From positions 149,556,962 to 149,620,961 of the forward strand of contig OY294067.1 of assembly GCA_958510875.1 (NCBI GenBank): a DNA stretch of 64,000 nt, read 5' to 3'. The position numbers and the translations under genes are program-made. The notes below the pieces were generated by a model that was not told the origin of the DNA, made no database searches, and was given only the letters and a program-made list of their open reading frames with translations. Position 1 is the first letter of the stretch. Each line of letters starts with the position of its first letter. Shown one piece after another: positions 37,057 to 50,309 of the stretch. Origin of the DNA: Endomychus coccineus. Its lineage: Eukaryota; Arthropoda; Insecta; Coleoptera; Endomychidae.

Positions 37057-38340
37057 TTGATTGATGAGCAATGGGAAACCAAAAACAATATAACGACAAA
37101 ACGTAGAACTTATTTAACACTAATATATTTCAAACGAGTTAAGGATAAATCATCGCAAGTAGCAGTACATAGATGGATGAAGGATATCTTTCAATTTTCG
37201 GAAAACGAAATTAAGGTTGTACAATACGTTGATCTCGCAAGTAAGTTGTATATAAAACTAATATTCAATGGGATAGTACAAAAAATTATCAATTAATTTG
37301 GAGATAGAGTGAAATACACAGATGAAGATGGTGTGCTACATGAAATCAGAATATTCAAAGAATTAGATGAGATGATGATTAGAATATCTGATTTTTCCTG
37401 TGAACTAGATGATAATCAAGTAGAAGGAAAATTGGGACAGTACGGTACATGGGAAATAAAAAAATTAGAGATTTGAAGGTGATGGACTGTACATTGTAGA
37501 AAATGGTATTAGATCAGTTGGTATTATTTTGAATATAAATATCGTTTCCTATATTATTACAGTTATAGGAATGACGTCACTCTTGAAATACCAAAATCAG
37601 ATAAGGACATGCATGATATACGAGTAGTCTGAACATGAGATGAAAATTGCTTCAAATTAGCTAATAATAGATTAAAGGAGATCAGAATACTTGCTGCACG
37701 AATATTTGAATCAAGAGAAAATGCTGGAAAGGGCAATATGTCCACAACTTTTGCACAGGCTGCACGAGTTAATTTGGGAATGTCAGAAAAAGAAATGGAC
37801 GACATACCACAATCCGAATGTAGAGATTCCAAAAACAACACAAATTACATAAAACGTCCAAGCCAATATGAACAATAGGATAGAGCAGTCGGCAAGCACT
37901 ATGTTGAATTCAGGGCATGCGTTTCAATATTCCCATGAAAAATCGCAGGATATATTCGGAGCCACAACCTAAAAAATTAATGACAACCTCTAGAAGGAAT
38001 GAAAAAGTAAGCACAAAGTAGTCAATATAACAATTGTAGAAAGTTACCAAAGATGGAAATGAAGTTGAACAAAAATCCTCAGGGATGGTGGAGATAGACA
38101 GCGATGTAATAATGAGCTCGGAAAATGATACCCAAGGAGGACAAAGATGTTGAAAACGGAGAGGATAGTTCCGAAACATTCTACTCATTGATAGTTAGGC
38201 AATATCGATTTTTTTGATCAAAATAAAAGCATCATGATAAACCTGTATACCGTTATGACGATCAGTATTAATTGCATGAATAAGAAAAACGAAATGTCGC
38301 TTTTATTTGATGTCCTAAAAAAACACTATTATGTTATTGG
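37057..38340 (+). pseudogene. LINE ORF1 (CCHC type) and start of ORF2 endonuclease, decayed
   Basis: The first open part (37,057-37,296) and its continuation contain FKELDEMMIRISDFSCELDD and LGQYGTW. After a frameshift NGIRSVGIILN follows, then a degraded zinc-knuckle near 37,590 (QNQIRTCM, then a His). This order is typical of gag-like ORF1 proteins of insect non-LTR elements. A lysine- and asparagine-rich tail follows to about 38,150. Near 38,240-38,340 the frame reads MNKKNEMSLLFDVLKKHYYV, like the N-terminus of the AP endonuclease of ORF2. Stops and shifts are common, and the rest of ORF2 is absent. Confidence 0.55.
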
Positions 38341-38499
38341 AAAAAAATCTCGCATGAGAATATCACGATGCCACTAACCGTCTCGTACCTAATTGACTCA
38401 GTGTATAATGACAAACGTTCACGTCGTAACTACGGGTAAGCAACTCTCCGTTGAACCTATCATTCGAGTGAAATATGAATTTCGATTTAGGTTTTTAAG

Positions 38500-38945
38500 G
38501 CAAGATGTATATTCAGCATATTCAGGGTTCCAAACAATACTTGCAAACTTCAAGTAACTTCTCACAAGAGATTTGTACAAAGTAAGGAGGGATTTGGGAT
38601 TTAAATTTTTTTTTGATATACATTGAATAAATCCAACATTACGTAGGGGCGGGACGATAATTACCTCAGCATAATTTTCAAAACACAGTTTGAGGTCCAG
38701 GATAACTCCTGGTTCTCTGATTGGGTTGACTTTTTTTTAGTGATCACCTATGACGCAATCAAAATCCACATTAGTTGACAAACATGAAAAGAAATCAAAA
38801 AACATTTGTTTATATTCAATGCCAGTTCACTGAACTTGCAATACTAATGAGGTCTAACGATATCTCGTTGTAATGATATACAGTCATTAATATCATAAAA
38901 ACGTTTGAAAAACTTCAGGTCATCGGCATACAAAGAACACGTCGA
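38500..38945 (-). pseudogene. LINE reverse transcriptase fragment with YADD box
   Basis: Minus strand: LYADDLKFFKRF, with YADD at 38919-38930 being the catalytic motif of reverse transcriptases. After frame changes EPGVILDLKLCFEN, NVGFIQCISKK and LLTLYKSLVRSYLKFASIVW follow, which is the palm-to-thumb order of Jockey/CR1-like LINE polymerases. It is truncated on both sides and lies in opposite orientation to the ORF1 fragment on its left, so it is a separate insertion. Confidence 0.75.
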
Positions 38946-39144
38946 TTCGCAGAGAGCACTTGTTTGAGTTCAAAGAACATAAATATCAGTGAAAATAGCC
39001 TCCGCAGCAAAGAGTACTTGCTTAAGTTCAATGAACATTTTATCACTAGAAATGACCTCCGAAACTTTCTCAGGTATAGACACCGAAGATATAGCCCTAT
39101 ACTTGCAATCGTCGGCCGAAAACCCTTTCAGAAATAAATGTGTT

Positions 39145-42100
39145 ATAACTGCTCGAGTGAGAGCAGCATCAACTCAAAATTATTTTGAAAGATGCAAACC
39201 ACTATTCTCAGTAAGTAACATGTAATAGCAAATGCCTTAGCAAGTGTATGAAATAACCAACAAATGTTCTCGCTAATTCATTGATGAAACTATGCTATGA
39301 AATCTGTTCTCCTTTTGCTTCCCGGCCGGGTTTGTTAAGCATTCACGAGATCACAGAGAAAAATTTGACGTGTTTCTATTAGATTTTCATGGTGGAATAC
39401 CTCTTTCAAAAGTTCATCGACTTGGCACGTAGACATACCGGGATATGAAAAATTATCTTGGTCAAGGGTGGTTGTGGAATCTGAAACGTGTCACTGTCAC
39501 ACTGACATCATCAATAACCTACAAATTTCATATCTACTGACGCGCAGCGAGCTTCTCGAGGCATATGTCAGAATGATTACGTTCGTAGCTAATTACATAG
39601 GACGTTTGGCGTTCATGCAATTGTGTTTTTATATAGTTCGAACCTTCATATTCCGATAGGCCAAGGGAAAATCCCGGAGTCTAAAGTGCTAGAGACTTCT
39701 TAGTGTTATAATATTCGTATGAAATTGCGAAATTTCGCACTTTTATAAACTTCAAATCAATTAATTTGACTTAACAGATTCTGACACAACAAAACATATT
39801 CAAAAATAGAGTAAGACACACGTTTTCCATTCCACAATCACCCTTGAACAAGATAATTTTTGATATCCCGGTACAATATTTAGTATCTTATAGTTTTTAT
39901 TAAAGATGTTAGTTTACAGCAAGTTAGTATTATGGGCTGAAATAATCATTATTACATAATAAATTGGATGTATGCATGCGAGAATTTCATTCCTAAACGA
40001 TGCCAAAAATAATACAGGAATATTTGAAAAAAATACAGAAATAACCAGTAAGAGTGCTCTGAAAAACTTGCATTGTCTGCCTGAACGCAAGGAGATGTGA
40101 GATGTCAATTTAAAGAAACGCTGGGTGGAACAAATGATGGAAATGTATCACTATAACAGCGAACGATGCTGCAATAGACAATAATTTACTTTTTGTTCTA
40201 TTTGTCTAATATTTCATACTACCGTTGTTTTTATCAGCATTTATGTACACACCTAGACCCCTATTATTGATTTTTCAGCTTATTTCCAATATTAGTACCT
40301 ATACCCACTTATTCGAGAATATTATCTAGTATTTGTTTAATAATAAGAAATGTGAATGCCCAATAGACTTCTATATTGATGTCGTCACACCACCACTAAC
40401 AATCAGAACAATTACAGTGAATTTGTTATCTTTATCGCAGTAGGTGTTGGAATTAGCTCACTTTTCAGTTCAAAAGTTTTATTTATTTTTAGTTGAGGGA
40501 ATAAAGCACAAAAAAGGCCAAAGTTGAAAAAAATAGGATGAACCGATTTTGAAAATTTTTTTAAAATCGATTCAGGAAGTCATTTACAGAAAATATTACC
40601 AATTTTTTCATTCTAATGTGCATTTTAGCATCTCTACAGAGTAAAATGCATCTCTTCGAATGCACTTTCAGGAGATAATATTAAAAATGTTGAAAAAATT
40701 ACCAAATATAGCCAAAATTTCTCACTCAGGGGTTTTCGGGATCGCGGATCACGATTCTGGTGTCAGATTTGAACTACGACGCACCTGGGGCTCAGGATAT
40801 CTTGTCGTATCGACGTCTCCAGGGAATTTGCAGAAATGCCTTCTGCAAAGGAATGGAGTATGTTATGGAGATTTTCTTGAGCATACGGGTCATGATCATG
40901 ACACTCAATAGTCACTTTGTTCTCAGGATGTCCTGATCACCTAGGTCATCTCCATGGACCGATTATCAATATGTTCTGAAATGCAACCTAATTCGTCTTT
41001 CGGGGGCTTTAGGGTCCGCTGGAAAAGACATCGGTGCCAGATTTGAACTATGACGGATCTGGGACTCAGGACATCCTGGTACTATCGTCGTCTCCAGTGA
41101 ATTTGTGAAATTATCTTTTGGAATCAGACGAAACTTGTGAAGGACTATGACTTTCAATAGTCAGGTCAGGTGGTCAGGATACTCTAATGACCCAGGTCAT
41201 CTTCATGGATTGTTTTTCAATATGCTCTGAAATGAAACCAAATTCGTATCTCGATTTTTCGGATCGCTGATAACTTTTCTGGAGTTCAGACCAATCACCG
41301 AAGCATCTGGTGAACAGATCTGTGATATCGACAACAAAGAATTCAAAAAATACCGTTTGAACTACGATGAAACCTTACTGAATTTTTCTAATGCGGAAAA
41401 ATTAATACTGGAATATTTTCTATTTCAATGGCAAAAATTTTACTATCGTAGATCGAATCTAGCACCGGAATCGCAGAGACAAATTTGGTTGCATTTCAGA
41501 GCATATTAAAAATCAATCCATGGAGATGACCCAGGTCATCAGGGTATCCTGACTACCAGGTGACTATTGATTGTCATGATCATGACTCGTGTGCTTGAGA
41601 GAACCCCCCGAACAGATTTCATTCCCTCACAGAAGGTATTTCTGCGAATTCCCTGGAGACGACGATAGTACCAGGATGTCCTGAGCCTCCGGTGCGTTGT
41701 AGTTCGAATATGGCACCGGAATCGTGTTCAGAGACCCAAAAACCCCGAAAGATACGAATTCGATTGCATCTCAGAGCATATCAAAAATGAATCCATGGAG
41801 AGGACCTAGGTCATCAGGGTAACTTGAGCACCAGGCGACTATTGAGTATCATGATCTTGACCCGTATGCTCAAGAGAACCTCTCTAACAGGTTTCATTCC
41901 TTTGCAGAAGGTATTCCTGCCAATTTCCTGGAGAGGACCATAGTACCAGGAAGTCCTGAGCCCCAGGTTCGTCGTGATGTAAATGTTACATCGGAATCGT
42001 GTTCAACGGCTTCAAAAACCCCTGAAAGAGAAATGTTGGCTATATTTGGACATTTTTTCAACGTTTTGAATATTATCTACTGAAAGTGCATTCAAAAAGA

Positions 42101-43173
42101 TGCATTTCCCTCTGAATAATTGCTAAAATGCACATTAGAAGGAAAAAATGGGAATATTCTTTCTAAATGACTTCCTGAATCGATTTAAAAAAATTTTCAA
42201 AATCGGTTCATCCAATTTTTTTTTAACTTTGGCCTCTTTTGTGCTTTATTTCCTCAACTAAAAATAAATAAAACTTTTGAACAGAAAAGTGAGCCAATTC
42301 CAACACCTACTGCGATAAAGATCCACAAATTCACTGAAATTGTTCTGATTGTTAGTGGTGGTGTGACGACATCAATATAGGAGTCTATTGTGCATTCAAA
42401 TTTCTTATTATTAAACAAATACTAGATAATATTCTCGAATAAGTAAGTATAGGTACTAATAAAATAAGTTGGAAAATTAATAATAGGGGTCTAGATGTGT
42501 ACATGAATGCTGATAAAAACAACGGTAATATGAAATATTAGACAAATAGAACAAAAACTGAATTACAGTTTATTGCAGCATCGTTCGCTGTTATGGACAT
42601 ACATTTCCATCCTTTGTTTTACACAGCGTTTCTTTAAATTGACATCTCACATCTCCTTGGATTCAGGCAGACAATGCAAGCTTTTCAGAGCACTATTACT
42701 GGTTATTTCTGTATTTTTTTTCAATATTCCTGTATTATTTTTGGCATCGTTTAGGAATGGAATTCTTGCATGCATACATCCAATTTATTATGTAATAATG
42801 ATTATTTTAGCCCTTCATATCCCATAATACTAACTTGCTGTAAACTAATGTCTTTAATAAAAACTATAAGATACTGAATATATATCTACGTGCCAAGTCG
42901 ACAAACTTCTGGAAGAGCTTTTCCACCATGAAAATCTAATAGGGACACATCAAATTTTTCTCTGTGATCTTGTGAATGCTTAACAAAACCGGCCGGGGAG
43001 CAAAAGGAAAACAGATTTCATAGCGTAGTTTCATCAATGAATTAGCGAGAACATTTGTTGGTTATTTCATACACTTGCTTAGGCATTTGCTATTACATGT
43101 TACCTACTGAAAATAGTGGTTCGCATATTTCAAAATAATTCTGAGTTGATGCTGCTCTCAGGCGAGCAGTTAT
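39145..43173. mobile_element. 4-kb palindrome, foldback-like element with ~1.8-kb arms
   Basis: The sequence at 39145 (ATAACTGCTC) pairs with GAGCAGTTAT ending at 43173, and the pairing continues inward. The CCCGGCCGGGTTTGTTAAGC block near 39,322 pairs with the CTTAACAAAACCGGCCGGGG block near 42,980. GAGATGTGAGATGTCAATTT at about 40,090 pairs with its complement at about 42,635. CTTCGAATGCACTTTCAG near 40,655 pairs near 42,095. The centre is close to 41,380. Each arm has internal direct repeats of about 275 bp (for example GATTTGAACTACGACG at 40,766 and GATTTGAACTATGACG at 41,040). Arms are about 1.8 kb once a MITE in the left arm is removed. No transposase is seen. Short open frames in the arms are mirror images of each other and probably not coding. 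Confidence 0.85.
39438..39871. mobile_element. 434-bp MITE with TA target duplication
   Basis: The ends are inverted repeats of about 43 bp beginning CCGGGATATGAAAAATTATC on the left and the complement of CCGGGATATCAAAAATTATC on the right, about 40 of 43 matching. TA flanks both ends (39436-39437 and 39872-39873), as for Tc1/mariner-type insertion. The opposite arm of the palindrome (about 42,865-42,900) has the same flanking sequence without the insert, a natural empty site. Confidence 0.85.
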
Positions 43174-46100
43174 CGATTCAAAAAAAAATTATCAAATTGG
43201 GTTCATCCGATTTTTTTTTCGAACTCTTCTGCTTCATGCCCTCGTCTATTTCTCTGTTATGAAGGATAGTTATAAACGTCCTTTGCGAAATTAAAAACTC
43301 CTCGGAACGGAACATCGGACAGTGTGATGAGATAGGTTATCCTTCATTATCTTCTAAAATCGAAACTAAACTCAAATTAAAAAGTGAAATAGCTTATGCC
43401 AAAATAAGATTAAACTTTCCAGTTCTAAGATCGGTAAACAAATTTCTCAAATGAATATTAACTTAGACTTACGAACAAATCAATGTATTTTACAGTATGA
43501 TTTCATGACGGCCCTGGATATTCGTTTCATAATCGGATGGATATGAAAATAATAAACTCATCCGATTATTGGACGATAATCAGCTTATATAGGCTCCGGA
43601 TATTTGTCCGGAAGTTACTACATACATATGTACATCCACTCTTGTGCTGTCATTGCATAATGAAACGATTAATAAATAATAACACTTCTTGTTCAAATGA
43701 AAACGTTTGTTTCATTGACCAATTCATTATTGTATTATCATCTAAGTATTCATGATTCATGATATTATGATTATAATATTCCAAAAATATGAAGAACTTA
43801 ACACGTGCTTTCATCTATTCATCAAGAAATACAACGCACTAACTAGACAATCTTCTTCACAAACGCAATTTTCATGGTTGAAATCAATCAACCTGACTCC
43901 ATCCTGCCTCACTGCTTCGAAAAAAAAAACTGCTTTTTAGGAAAAATTGTCTATAGAAACTCAGCTTACCTCAACTCTGTTATTCTATTTATGACTGGTG
44001 TGCTAACTTCATGCTGGAATTTATTTTCCACAAGATGGAAAGCATTTGGGGTTGACGTGTAACTAATCACAACCACCGATGCAGGGTAAAAATATAATTT
44101 GGTTTATGAACACACTTACGGAAGAATAAGCATATCCACTGTTATTCCACTAATCGAATGAATAGGAAAATTATTCATTCATCCCCCACAGTCACACTTT
44201 TGTAGTCTGAAAGTCGCAGAATAATGGTTAGATAGTTTATAAAAATAGCCAAGAGATTCGTTGATTCAGAAACTATCCCGGTAATTTTTGTTGCCAAGTT
44301 TGCACTGTAGTCGTAACATATACATGAGAGTGGCAAATTTGGAACATCAATAACTGAATTTTTTGAATAGAACGCCCTATTTTTTCATCATCAGACTGAC
44401 CAATTAATTGTTATTGAAGAAGGTACTATGTGAATGAAATTGATATTCATTGAGGAAATTGGAATAAAATGTTTGGTTCAAAATTACTAGCATTTATGAA
44501 GACGACAGTAAGCTGATACCATGCTAAATGAACTATAGGTTTCCATGGACAGTTATAACAAAAAATAAACGCTAACAAACAGAAATACCACAAATGTCAT
44601 TCGAATGGCTGTCCATCCACTTAAGAAAATTTCAAAATTATTTTCTTCATAGGCAAAACTGTTTACCAGTTGCTGATATTTGTTATAAAGATAAAATAAA
44701 TTCAGAATCACATTCAGACTGAATGATTAACTTCGACCTTCACATTTGACGTATCTTGAATAATAAAATTCACACGTGTTGGGAATAATGGGTGGGGTTA
44801 TTTTTTTCTATAATAATCTATGTTTGGAGTAAAAAAATTTTTTTCATATTTTCCTCCAAGAAAAATCACTTTCAGACCGATGCTATCTCATTCAATAAGA
44901 ATCAAAAGATGAATCTGATAGCGAACGAAAAAGTATGAGTTAAATGAAATTAAGATGATATTTCAAATTTGCCATTTTCATCAAATGCTTACACTATTTT
45001 TTACTCAGTTTTCCCAATATTTTCTTCCACAGTTTCATAGCCTATTGAAACATTAGTAAGATGTCAAAAATTCATTGACCTCTATTCATTAATTTTAAAG
45101 ATATTCGCAATAAATTGAAACCCTACAAACCCCAAGTTTTTCTGAATTATGATAGCTCAAAAACGGTTGAGAATCAAGATAGGGTTGTATGATCAAACTG
45201 TCTTTAGTAATTTCTATGAAAAAATTGGGAGAAAAATTGATGTCCCATTTGTAATAACAAAGGTAACATTAAATTCCGGCACAAACAGAATTGATGAAAG
45301 ATTGAACATATTTTGGAATTGAAGGTCATTTTCTGCATCTCATTCTACGGAAAATTCGAAATGTCTGGAGACACGTATTATAGGATGTAGGTTGAAAACG
45401 AACATTCTACAATATACCTTCAAGAAGCCCGAATTTCCACGCCTATATCTAAGAAAGATATTGAAATATATTGATATTTTACTGTGCGGGGGAGGATTCT
45501 TCTCCCCATAATCTCCAAAGAGAGCTCACAAAATTCGAAGTATGTGATCTGGGGTTTTGAGCTTTCACAGCCATAAATGATTCGACTAATTCTATAGTAC
45601 CTAATATGTGATTGAACTATTGTAAGACCTCCTTCCCATATGTCATATTATCTATTTAAAAAAGGTACAAGAAAATAATAAAATGTTCATTGTGTTCACT
45701 GTTCAATAGTGAGTTACTGACCGCAAATAATAGACTACTGAAGATATTATATAGGAAAAGTATATTACTAAATTTATTAAATATTTCTGTGATCTTAATT
45801 TTCTATTTACTAACTATGACCACAACAGTAGGTACAGCAGATTTGTAACAGATTAGCTATATTAATTCAGTGGAATTTTCTCGCTGAAAGTGTGTGATAT
45901 AATTTCGGCATTCATAACAAATGTGGCGAATCCTAAGCTTCGTGAGTGTGAAATAAGATTCATCCTCGTAAACAGTGAATTGTTTTTCCGTTGTAGAGCT
46001 ACATACAAAATACGGATAATTTATAACCAATAGAGTCACTTTAGCTAGATTGGTCATTAGAGCTTCCAACGATTTATACTGAGAAGATTGGTTCGCCAAA

Positions 46101-46558
46101 GCTATTATTTCTGACCTCTCACAATGAAATACGATGACATATTTATCTTCATTTGAAAACTTTTTAGCGTTACTTTCATCCAGAGATATAACATATCATT
46201 ATAAAAGCTTAAGTGCTTATTTTTAAGTTCAGAATCAAATGGAACAAATTAAATAACCTTGTTCCAATATCATAGTATTATCGTATCAATTATCTGACTA
46301 TTCAGAATTATCTCGGCTAAGCTAACGATTGTGTTGAACTGAGTTGAAAATTATCTATTCGCAAGCGTGCTACACATCTACTGTTCTTCTCGTAGTTAGT
46401 AATTCTCCTGAACTAGACGTTTTTTTAAATTTTTAAATTTTTGTTAATTTGCCTTAGTCTGTATCCATAAGGGTTGGTGTGACATTTCAAATTTTCATAT
46501 CCCTGCGGGTGAGATCCTCCTAATACCTCTCTTTATTCCGCAACTACGGTTTGTCCAT
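43174..46558. other. AT-rich interval; partial repeat of the palindrome arm at its left edge
   Basis: At 43,174-43,215 the sequence CAAATTGGGTTCATCCGATT followed by a T run resembles CAAAATCGGTTCATCCAATT at about 42,200, inside the right arm. The rest shows only short open frames (43,537-44,062; 45,857-46,099 minus) without recognisable domains. Confidence 0.35.
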
Positions 46559-46559
46559 A

Positions 46560-47260
46560 ATTTGTAAAGGAATCCTGCCATCATCATCATCGTTTGAGGA
46601 GATGAGGCTAAGCCTCCAAATGCACTAAAACCACTCAGCTTGGCCCATTGTGCATCCCGTTGTCAAAAGTGCTGAGTTCCATAAATTCTTCTGGGATCAG
46701 CTTTGTTTTTCTGAAGTGTTGGTGCATGAGGGAAGCTCATGCTGAGCATGAAAACAGGATGTGGGAGGCAGTTTCTCCCGCCTATCTGCATTTCCCACGT
46801 ATGAGTATAGGGTCATCTACGATACCCACAGTGTGAAGGTGTTCGTAAAGACGACAGTGACCGGTTAGAATTTCAGTCATCTCTCTGATTTCCCTTCTGT
46901 TCAAAGGAAGGAGTTTCTTCGAGAGCCTACGCCCAGGCTCTTCGATGAAGAGCTTGGCCTGCCTCATGCGTGATGGTTCTCGCCACAGTTCGATTCGATT
47001 CATTCAGTTGGCCTAGAAGTAAGAGACCTACCACGCAATTCGATAAGGCGACCATTGGCTCCGGTCCGTCAGGGGCCCAGGGACCCAGGTGAGTTAAGCT
47101 CCTCTGCGTAAGGTCACATATGTCTTCATACGCAGAAACCAGCTGTGACCGTAGGGAGGGGAACGCTAGAGAAACAACGCCATGGTGGACCATAAAGGTG
47201 GAGGAACACCGAAAAAAAGTAAGAGAACTCCGTAATAAAGCTGAGAGATCCTGCCATCAA
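46560..47260 (-). pseudogene. LINE ORF2 RNase H and C-terminal fragment
   Basis: On the minus strand LTWVPG near 47,090 is the RNase H motif of R1/Jockey-type LINEs. After a shift RLSKKLLPLNRREIREMTEI, LTGHCRLYEHLHTVG and then AGETASHILFSC follow, the conserved C-terminal region after RNase H. A GATGATGATGATGG tract near 46,575-46,600 is the likely 3' tail. The fragment has at least two frame changes and is 5'-truncated. Confidence 0.75.
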
Positions 47261-48009
47261 TATTATTTCTTGTATGTTCAACAGAAATTTTCATTTGTTC
47301 TCTCGTGTCTTATCGAAAAACAGATATTGACCACTCCTGTGGATGTCATGGTTTGTTGACCAATTGTTTCCTATGATACAATAAAAAAAATTGTGATCTG
47401 GTTATCTATCACCTAAGTTTATTCAATCGGATCGGGTATTGCAGGATCGCCATTTGATTAAACAGGAATTCGTGTTGGCTTGTGTTAAGAGACCCAGATC
47501 AAAGCCACTGAACACTCAACTATTTTTACTCGGTTGTTTACCCCTCGATCAGATTAAACGCTACATAATAACAACAAATCAATAACGAGATCAATAACGA
47601 GATCCGCAGTTTGTTTAGTTGCGCGAGCTCGATTCTTTTCTCTATAATCGGCCAGATAGTAAGAACAGTGCACAGTGCACGAAACAAAGCGAAATGCGTC
47701 AAGTATTTTGACGGAGGGCTCTGCTGAATAACTCGGGAACGACTTGGGATACGACATTGAATTTTCAAGCCGGTAAAGTTCGAGCATCATAGCTAATTTG
47801 TGTCAAGATTTCGAATGGATTGCAATTATGATTTGTTCGCTAAACGAGGACATATCTTGTGCCATATGAGCCAATTCAAGAGACTACTTCGTTTGCCACG
47901 CTGACTCCGTCTCAATTATTCCGATTAATCATATTTATTATATCTTATAAATAGTTTTCATTCACGACCATTATATTAGGAAGATTTAATAGTCTGTTTT
48001 CCGCTTATT
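47261..48009. other. no recognised feature
   Basis: Short overlapping open frames only. A small duplication AATCAATAACGAGATCAATAACGAG lies near 47,577-47,600 (quoted in two parts: AATCAATAACGAGATC, AATAACGAG). Confidence 0.3.
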
Positions 48010-48360
48010 AGAAGCCTTCTAAGATACCACGCTTCGATAGTATAGCATTCTATTCAGAATCATCATGAATATGGACATTGTTTCTAGCATTGAATACTTT
48101 GTCCACATTGAAGAGGCAGCAAACCATTTCTCCACATTTGAAATGTAGGATAGTAGCAGCACCTCTTCTGTAATTGCTCCTTCTCCTATACCCGTTTTTT
48201 CCCCAGTTGTCGAATACACCAATTCCTTCCCGTATACATTTTTCTTTTTCGCTGGTAACAACGTAATGCTGTTTCATGAGCTTCTTGCTGAATTTCAGCT
48301 GGAATGAAGATATTCTCAGCATTCCCACTCATTTTTTCTCTCGATTTTACAATTTTTTTG
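48010..48360 (-). pseudogene. Crypton-like tyrosine recombinase N-terminal fragment
   Basis: The minus strand from 48,310 gives AEIQQEAHETALRCYQRKRK. In a neighbouring frame it gives AITEEVLLLSYISNVEKWFA and SSMWTKYSMLETM. This resembles the core-binding N-terminal domain of the tyrosine recombinase-like proteins spread by Crypton elements in insects (pattern EEVLLAYF, then SLWxKYSMLK). A frame change separates the two parts, and the catalytic domain with the R-H-R-Y residues is missing. Recognition rests on memory of the family pattern. Confidence 0.5.
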
Positions 48361-50309
48361 GTCTTGTTGACAAATAAAAAAATGTATGTCATGGAAAAGA
48401 TTTTAAAACTCTCGATAACAACAAATTTGTCAAATCTGGAATTTTTCAAAATCAGAATTTTTCATCTGCTCTCAGATGGTTCTCACTCTCCTAATTGACC
48501 AGTCTTGGTGGTGACCGTGTATAAAACGTTGAATCTCCTTCGGAAATTAACTGCCTTCGGACCTTTCATAAAAATGTAACTTTCGGATGCACCTCGACAG
48601 CCCATTTTTCTCGTGGATGAAGGACTTGTTACTCCCCTTATATAATTATTAACTATATTTATTGTGATCTTGTACTAATAGTTCAGCCTTTATCCGAGGG
48701 CACTATATGTACATGTGTGTTGACTTACGTCATAGTGCACCACGCTAGAAAATAGTGCGAAATGTTATTGTTGAGAGAATAAAAAGAGAGCCTGAATAGA
48801 ATGATTTAAATTGTTCTGGTGAATCGGAAATATTTCCTCTGTTACCCTCGCATTAACGATATACATATCAAGGCCGAAAACGTAGATGAAATCATCTAGA
48901 TTTTTTTTCATCTTTTATATATCTTTTTGTATATTAGTGATATCTGCAGTCAAGTGTTCGACATTCTTCTGCAAGTATCAGCTATCAAGAATGGAACAAC
49001 AATGTCATATAACTAATTTTAGTTCGTTTTGTAAATTATAGCCTTGGAGTTATTTGAAATCAATCAAAATCGACAACATGTGTAGTTGAATACTGTATGA
49101 GCTTGTTAATATCGCATAGAAAAAGTGTAGAGTCAGAAAGTTGCTATGCATTATATTTCTGCATAAATAATGATATTATAGGAAAAGTTCAGCACCCACG
49201 GCAGATGTTTATAACTAATCCATTATCTTCATTGCTGCAGGAATTGGAAGGTACTGTTCCACATTATTATAAGGAAAAGAACTAATTTATCAAACAAGGA
49301 ACATCCAAACAAATCATCATAGAACGTGGAGTCCTAGTTTATCGTTTGAAACATTGTATTATATCTTATTCCTTCCGATAACGTTGCGAAAACTATCGTC
49401 TGTACCAAACTAAATCTAACGTGTTGCAGATTTGAATCATAATGATGATGATATAATGAACTAGCAATAGGTCAGTCCAGAGGGTTAGGTGGTTACGTCA
49501 AAATTTATTTATGGCTCAACACCATTGTTGTCTATTTTTGAAGGAATGAGATCTGCTCAGAACTATTGTGCCAACTCCAGATGATGATGTTCATCATCTG
49601 TAGATGAAGTTGAAGAAACAATGGTTCACCAATGTTACTGAGACTGCTATCTTTATTGTTCTATGTAGTATCTTTTTGTTTACCCATACTCAACTAGAAT
49701 TTATCCAAAAGGGTTGCGTTCCTTCGAAAATTATTCGTATTTTTCTTAATAAATGATCATTATTTCAATGATAATAATTTTTAATAACTCGAACTTATTT
49801 ACATTGAAATTCATATTCATATATCCCCACATATTGGAGTTATAGTATTTTCACATTCAGCAGTTAGATCACACAACCTTATTTGTCCAGAACGTGTCAG
49901 ATTAGCAGCAATGAGAAAATGAGTGAATTAGTTGAGTTCCATTCCTTGTACCAATTCTGGTTCAAATGATAGTTGTTGGTATTGTAGAAATATGATAGTA
50001 TATTAAATTTTTCAGTTCCAGTGAGTGCTAACTATAAACTCGTTTTTGATGAGATATTCCAACGATATTTGAGCATACAATGCAGATTCGATATCAATCA
50101 GTTTTACATCACTCTCCAACCCCTTTCTGTTATAAGTACAGCGTTTACACCATATTCATAATGAATGCCAATTAGAAAATTTATTTCGGTTGTAAATATG
50201 CTTATCCATCTGATGAACAAAGAGAATTGCAATGAATGTGGTACGTATACGATTATCCATTGATACATTTCCAAACCAATATTCGTCAAATACTATTTTC
50301 CTCCATTCG
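48361..50309. other. no recognised feature
   Basis: AT-rich. A short purine/pyrimidine-mixed open frame at 49,097-49,285 shows no motif. No RNA gene seen. Confidence 0.4.

Noticed and set aside
39914..42827. Hydrophobic frames (ALLLVISVFFSNIPVLFLAS and its partner) as a membrane protein
   Set aside because: They are the two inverted arms of the palindrome read on opposite strands, with no homology and with disruptive differences between arms.
47538..47790. Overlapping minus-strand frames of 76-78 codons as genes
   Set aside because: They overlap in two frames, match no family pattern and contain a small local duplication (ATCAATAACGAG) that inflates the frame.
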